Assembly: GCA_947455285.1 (NCBI GenBank)
Contig: CANGOK010000175.1
Coordinates: 1 to 7,164, forward strand
Direction: 5' to 3'
DNA from: Beijerinckiaceae bacterium
GTDB taxonomy: Bacteria > Pseudomonadota > Alphaproteobacteria > Rhizobiales > Beijerinckiaceae
DNA length: 7,164 bases
Of this stretch, positions 5,250 to 7,164 are shown piece after piece. A model generated the notes under the pieces. That model worked only from the letters and a program-made list of their open reading frames with translations, was not told the origin of the DNA and searched no databases. Within the stretch, counting starts at the first letter, position 1. The number at the start of each line of letters is the position of its first letter. The translations under genes and the position numbers were made by a program.

Positions 5250-6071
5250 GTGCAAAACAGCGTCAGCATCACCCTCATCGGCTATGGCGAAGTCGGCAAG
5301 ATTTTCGCCCGCGATTTCCTCGCGCGCGGCGACGCCCGCGTCACCGCCTATGACCTGAAGTTCGACGCCCCGGAAACCGCCGGCCTCATGGAGACGGCCC
5401 GCGCCGCAGGCGTGACGCCAGCCGCCACCGCCGCGCTCGCAGCCACCGGCGCCGACATCGTGATCTCCGCCGTCACCGCCTCCTCGGCGCTCGACGTCGC
5501 CCGGCAGGCCGCGACCTGGCTCAAGCCCGGCCAGATCTTCTTTGACATCAATTCCGCCTCGCCCGGCACCAAGACCAAGGCCGCCGCGCTCGTGAACGCC
5601 TGCGGCGCACGCTATGTGGAAGGCGCGGTCATGGCCCCCGTGCCCGGCCCTGACCTCAAGGTTCCGATCCTCGCTGGCGGCCCGGCGGCTGAAGAGGCCA
5701 CCATCATCCTCAATGCGCTCGGCATGAATGTGAAGGCCGTGACCACCGAACCCGGCCGCGCCTCCGCGATGAAGCTCTGCCGCAGCATCATGATCAAGGG
5801 CATCGAGGCCCTGATCGTCGATTGCGCCGCAGCCTCCAAAGTGTGGAACGTCCAGAACGAGGTCTTCGCCAGTCTGAACGCCAGCTTCCCGGGCACGGAT
5901 TTCGCCGATCTCGCCCGCTACATGGCCCAGCGCGTCAACGAACATGGCGTGCGCCGCGCCGCCGAGATGCGCGAAGCAGGCATGATGCTTGATGATCTTG
6001 GGCTGGACGGCTCCCTCGCCCGCGCGGTGGCAGATGCGCAGGACCGCGGCGCCGGCAAGGCTGGCGAATAA
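5250..6071 (+). CDS. NAD(P)-dependent hydroxyacid dehydrogenase, 6PGDH-like N-domain with DUF1932 C-domain
   Basis: A 273-residue cytoplasmic oxidoreductase. The N-terminal Rossmann domain shows ITLIGYGEVGKIFARDF (7-23) with GxGxxG at G11, G13 and G16, then DIVISAVTASSALDVA (69-84) and IFFDINSASPGTKTKAAA (96-113). The linker carries VEGAVMAPVPG (123-133) and SAMKLCRSIMIKGIEALIVD (172-191), where K175 aligns with the catalytic lysine of beta-hydroxyacid dehydrogenases. The helical C-terminal part matches the DUF1932 pattern. I place the start at the GTG 5250: AGGGAG lies 7-8 nt upstream and the Rossmann strand follows at once. The frame stays open back to a TTG at 5178, but those 24 extra codons read like noise and cross the inverted repeat. 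In 4,5-cleavage operons the dehydrogenase is normally LigC, of a different family, so this could be a stand-in or act on another intermediate. The reaction is unknown. Confidence 0.85.
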   Translation: MQNSVSITLIGYGEVGKIFARDFLARGDARVTAYDLKFDAPETAGLMETARAAGVTPAATAALAATGADIVISAVTASSALDVARQAATWLKPGQIFFDINSASPGTKTKAAALVNACGARYVEGAVMAPVPGPDLKVPILAGGPAAEEATIILNALGMNVKAVTTEPGRASAMKLCRSIMIKGIEALIVDCAAASKVWNVQNEVFASLNASFPGTDFADLARYMAQRVNEHGVRRAAEMREAGMMLDDLGLDGSLARAVADAQDRGAGKAGE

Positions 6072-6103
6072 TCAATTCAATCTCCAACCAGACAAGGTGA
6101 CCC

Positions 6104-6976
6104 ATGGCCCGCACGCCCACTATTCAAGGTCCTGATCTTCATCCCAAGACCCCCGCCTTCAAGGCGCCCCCCGGCTCTTGCGACGCGCACACCCATATCT
6201 TCGGGCCTGACGCGCAGTATCCCTATGCGGATGATGGCAGCTACATTCCCCCGGACGCCGGCCTTGATGATTTCCGCAAGCTGCACGACGCCATCGGCAT
6301 TGAGCGCGCGGTGATCGTGAATGCGAGCTGCCACGGCCTCGACAACCGCGTCGTGACCGACGCCATCGCGGTGAGCGGCGGCAAGTACAAAGGCGTCGCC
6401 AACATCGACGACAGCTTCACCGAGGCCCAGATCGACGAGCTGAACAAGGGCGGCATCATGGGCTGCCGCTTCACCTTCCTGAAGCGCCTCGGCCGCACGC
6501 CCGACATGAGCTCGTTCTATCGCGTGGTCGACAAGATCAAGGCCTTCGGCTGGCATGTGGTGATCTATCTCGATCCCGAGACCGTCGCCGAATTCTCGCC
6601 GATCCTGACCAAGCTGCCACTCCCCTACGTGATCGACCACATGGGCACCGTGAAGGCCGCCAAGGGCATTGATCAGCCCAACTTCAACGCCCTGCTCGAC
6701 CTCGCCCGCAACGACGAGAAGTGCTGGGTGAAGTGCTGCGGCTTCGAACGCGCTTCGGCTGTGGGCAAGCCCTTCCACGATGCGGTTCCCTTCGCCGAGA
6801 AGCTCGTCGAGGCCATCCCCGACCGCGTGCTCTGGGGCACCGACTGGCCGCATCCCAATGTGTCGGTCATGCCCAACGACGGCGAGCTCGTCGATCTCAT
6901 CCCGCTGTTCGCCCACGACCCGGTCGCCCAGCACAAGATCCTCGTCGACAATCCGGCGCGTCTCTACAAGTTCTGA
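6104..6976 (+). CDS. ligI: 2-pyrone-4,6-dicarboxylate hydrolase (LigI/PmdD-type amidohydrolase)
   Basis: A 290-residue amidohydrolase-superfamily TIM barrel closely resembling LigI, which opens 2-pyrone-4,6-dicarboxylate (PDC) to 4-oxalomesaconate in protocatechuate and syringate 4,5-cleavage pathways. Shared landmarks are PPGSCDAHTHIFGP (22-35) with H29 and H31; NASCHGLDN (73-81); GCRFTFLKRLG (120-130), whose Arg residues correspond to substrate carboxylate binders in LigI; WHVVIYLDPE (150-159); VIDHMG (176-181) with H179; and RVLWGTDWPHPN (241-252) with D247 as the catalytic Asp. R216 in KCCGFERAS aligns with a further LigI substrate Arg. Characterised LigI needs no divalent metal despite its fold. 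The length is right and no key residue is missing. AAGGTG sits 4 nt before the ATG. It lies 32 nt after the dehydrogenase gene and 29 nt before the aldolase gene, as expected for a lower-pathway operon. A related lactone substrate remains possible. Confidence 0.88.
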   Translation: MARTPTIQGPDLHPKTPAFKAPPGSCDAHTHIFGPDAQYPYADDGSYIPPDAGLDDFRKLHDAIGIERAVIVNASCHGLDNRVVTDAIAVSGGKYKGVANIDDSFTEAQIDELNKGGIMGCRFTFLKRLGRTPDMSSFYRVVDKIKAFGWHVVIYLDPETVAEFSPILTKLPLPYVIDHMGTVKAAKGIDQPNFNALLDLARNDEKCWVKCCGFERASAVGKPFHDAVPFAEKLVEAIPDRVLWGTDWPHPNVSVMPNDGELVDLIPLFAHDPVAQHKILVDNPARLYKF

Positions 6977-7005
6977 GACTGACGCAGCCACTTCGGAGAA
7001 GAACC

Positions 7006-7164
7006 ATGATCAAGCCCGTCGTCGTTCAGAAGATTGAACGCGCCGACCAGAGCGTCGTCGATCGCCTTGCGCATCTCGGCGTCTCCACCACCCATGAGGC
7101 CATGGGCCGCTTTGGCCTTATGAAGCCCTATATGCGCCCCATCTATTCGGACGTGGCGGTCGCC
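7006..7164 (+). CDS. ligK: 4-carboxy-4-hydroxy-2-oxoadipate aldolase/oxaloacetate decarboxylase, N-terminus (partial, RraA-like fold)
   Basis: Only the first 53 codons are present; the gene continues past the right edge. The sequence MIKPVVVQKIERAD (1-14), then LAHLGVSTTHEAMGRFGLMK (22-41) and PYMRPIYSDVAVA (41-53), is the characteristic start of LigK/ProA/GalC-type class II aldolases. These split CHA into pyruvate and oxaloacetate and also decarboxylate oxaloacetate. Full family members are about 225-230 residues; the Arg/Asp active-site region lies outside the window and cannot be checked. GGAG (6995-6998) stands 7 nt before the ATG. Directly following LigI, it supports a PDC to oxalomesaconate to CHA to central-metabolism route. 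The hydratase (LigJ) and ring dioxygenase (LigAB) needed for the complete pathway are not visible here and may lie downstream. RraA-type relatives with other substrates are a less likely alternative. Confidence 0.87.
   Translation, partial: MIKPVVVQKIERADQSVVDRLAHLGVSTTHEAMGRFGLMKPYMRPIYSDVAVA

Noticed and set aside
6077..6991. 304-codon open frame on the minus strand
   Set aside because: Mirror of the LigI-type hydrolase; Val/Gly/Asp/His-rich composition without motifs, and no independent ribosome binding site.
1..7164. Mobile elements, CRISPR arrays, tRNA or rRNA genes, toxin-antitoxin or phage-defence genes
   Set aside because: I saw no transposase or integrase motifs, regularly spaced direct repeats, tRNA-like cloverleaf or rRNA sequence; the window is an ordinary chromosomal catabolic region beside a helicase gene.

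Overview
The window is GC-rich and reads like the chromosome of an alphaproteobacterium. This rests on protein style, ATGA/TGATG start-stop couplings and a 4,5-cleavage-type aromatic lower pathway; Hyphomicrobiales (rhizobial and relatives) is my best guess, but no rRNA or marker gene fixes it. The centre is a rightward catabolic gene cluster, probably one transcription unit, running from about 1040 off the right edge.

Left part (1-992, minus strand): the first half of a RecD/Pif1-like superfamily 1 DNA helicase (1-519, cut by the window edge), preceded on the same strand by an unrecognised 135-residue protein (585-992). These look like a host housekeeping flank, not part of the pathway. Between 993 and 1136 lies a divergent intergenic region. 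It holds the clearest promoter of the window, an imperfect palindrome overlapping it (possible operator), and a hairpin able to cover the ribosome binding site of the first cluster gene.

First cluster block (1137-5154): four plus-strand genes packed almost without gaps (9 nt, then 1-nt and 4-nt overlaps). They encode an isochorismatase-fold amidohydrolase, a PuuE/imidase-like member of the polysaccharide deacetylase superfamily, a glycerate 2-kinase of the DUF4147/MOFRL family, and a 12-helix MFS transporter. Second block (5250-7164): a DUF1932-type NAD(P)-dependent hydroxyacid dehydrogenase, a LigI-type 2-pyrone-4,6-dicarboxylate (PDC) hydrolase, and the start of a LigK-type 4-carboxy-4-hydroxy-2-oxoadipate (CHA) aldolase. 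These are spaced by 29-95 nt, each with its own Shine-Dalgarno sequence.

How it may work together (inference): LigI and LigK belong to the lower protocatechuate/gallate 4,5-cleavage pathway, which ends in pyruvate and oxaloacetate. Upstream, the deacetylase-fold enzyme could open a cyclic imide, lactam or ureide, and the isochorismatase-fold enzyme could remove the freed amide or carbamoyl nitrogen. The MFS protein would import the substrate, and the dehydrogenase and glycerate kinase would handle a hydroxyacid branch. That mix of N-heterocycle-type hydrolases, a glycerate kinase and a PDC/CHA module is not a standard lig/pmd/gal operon, and it is the most interesting aspect of the window. 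The true substrate cannot be read from the sequence.
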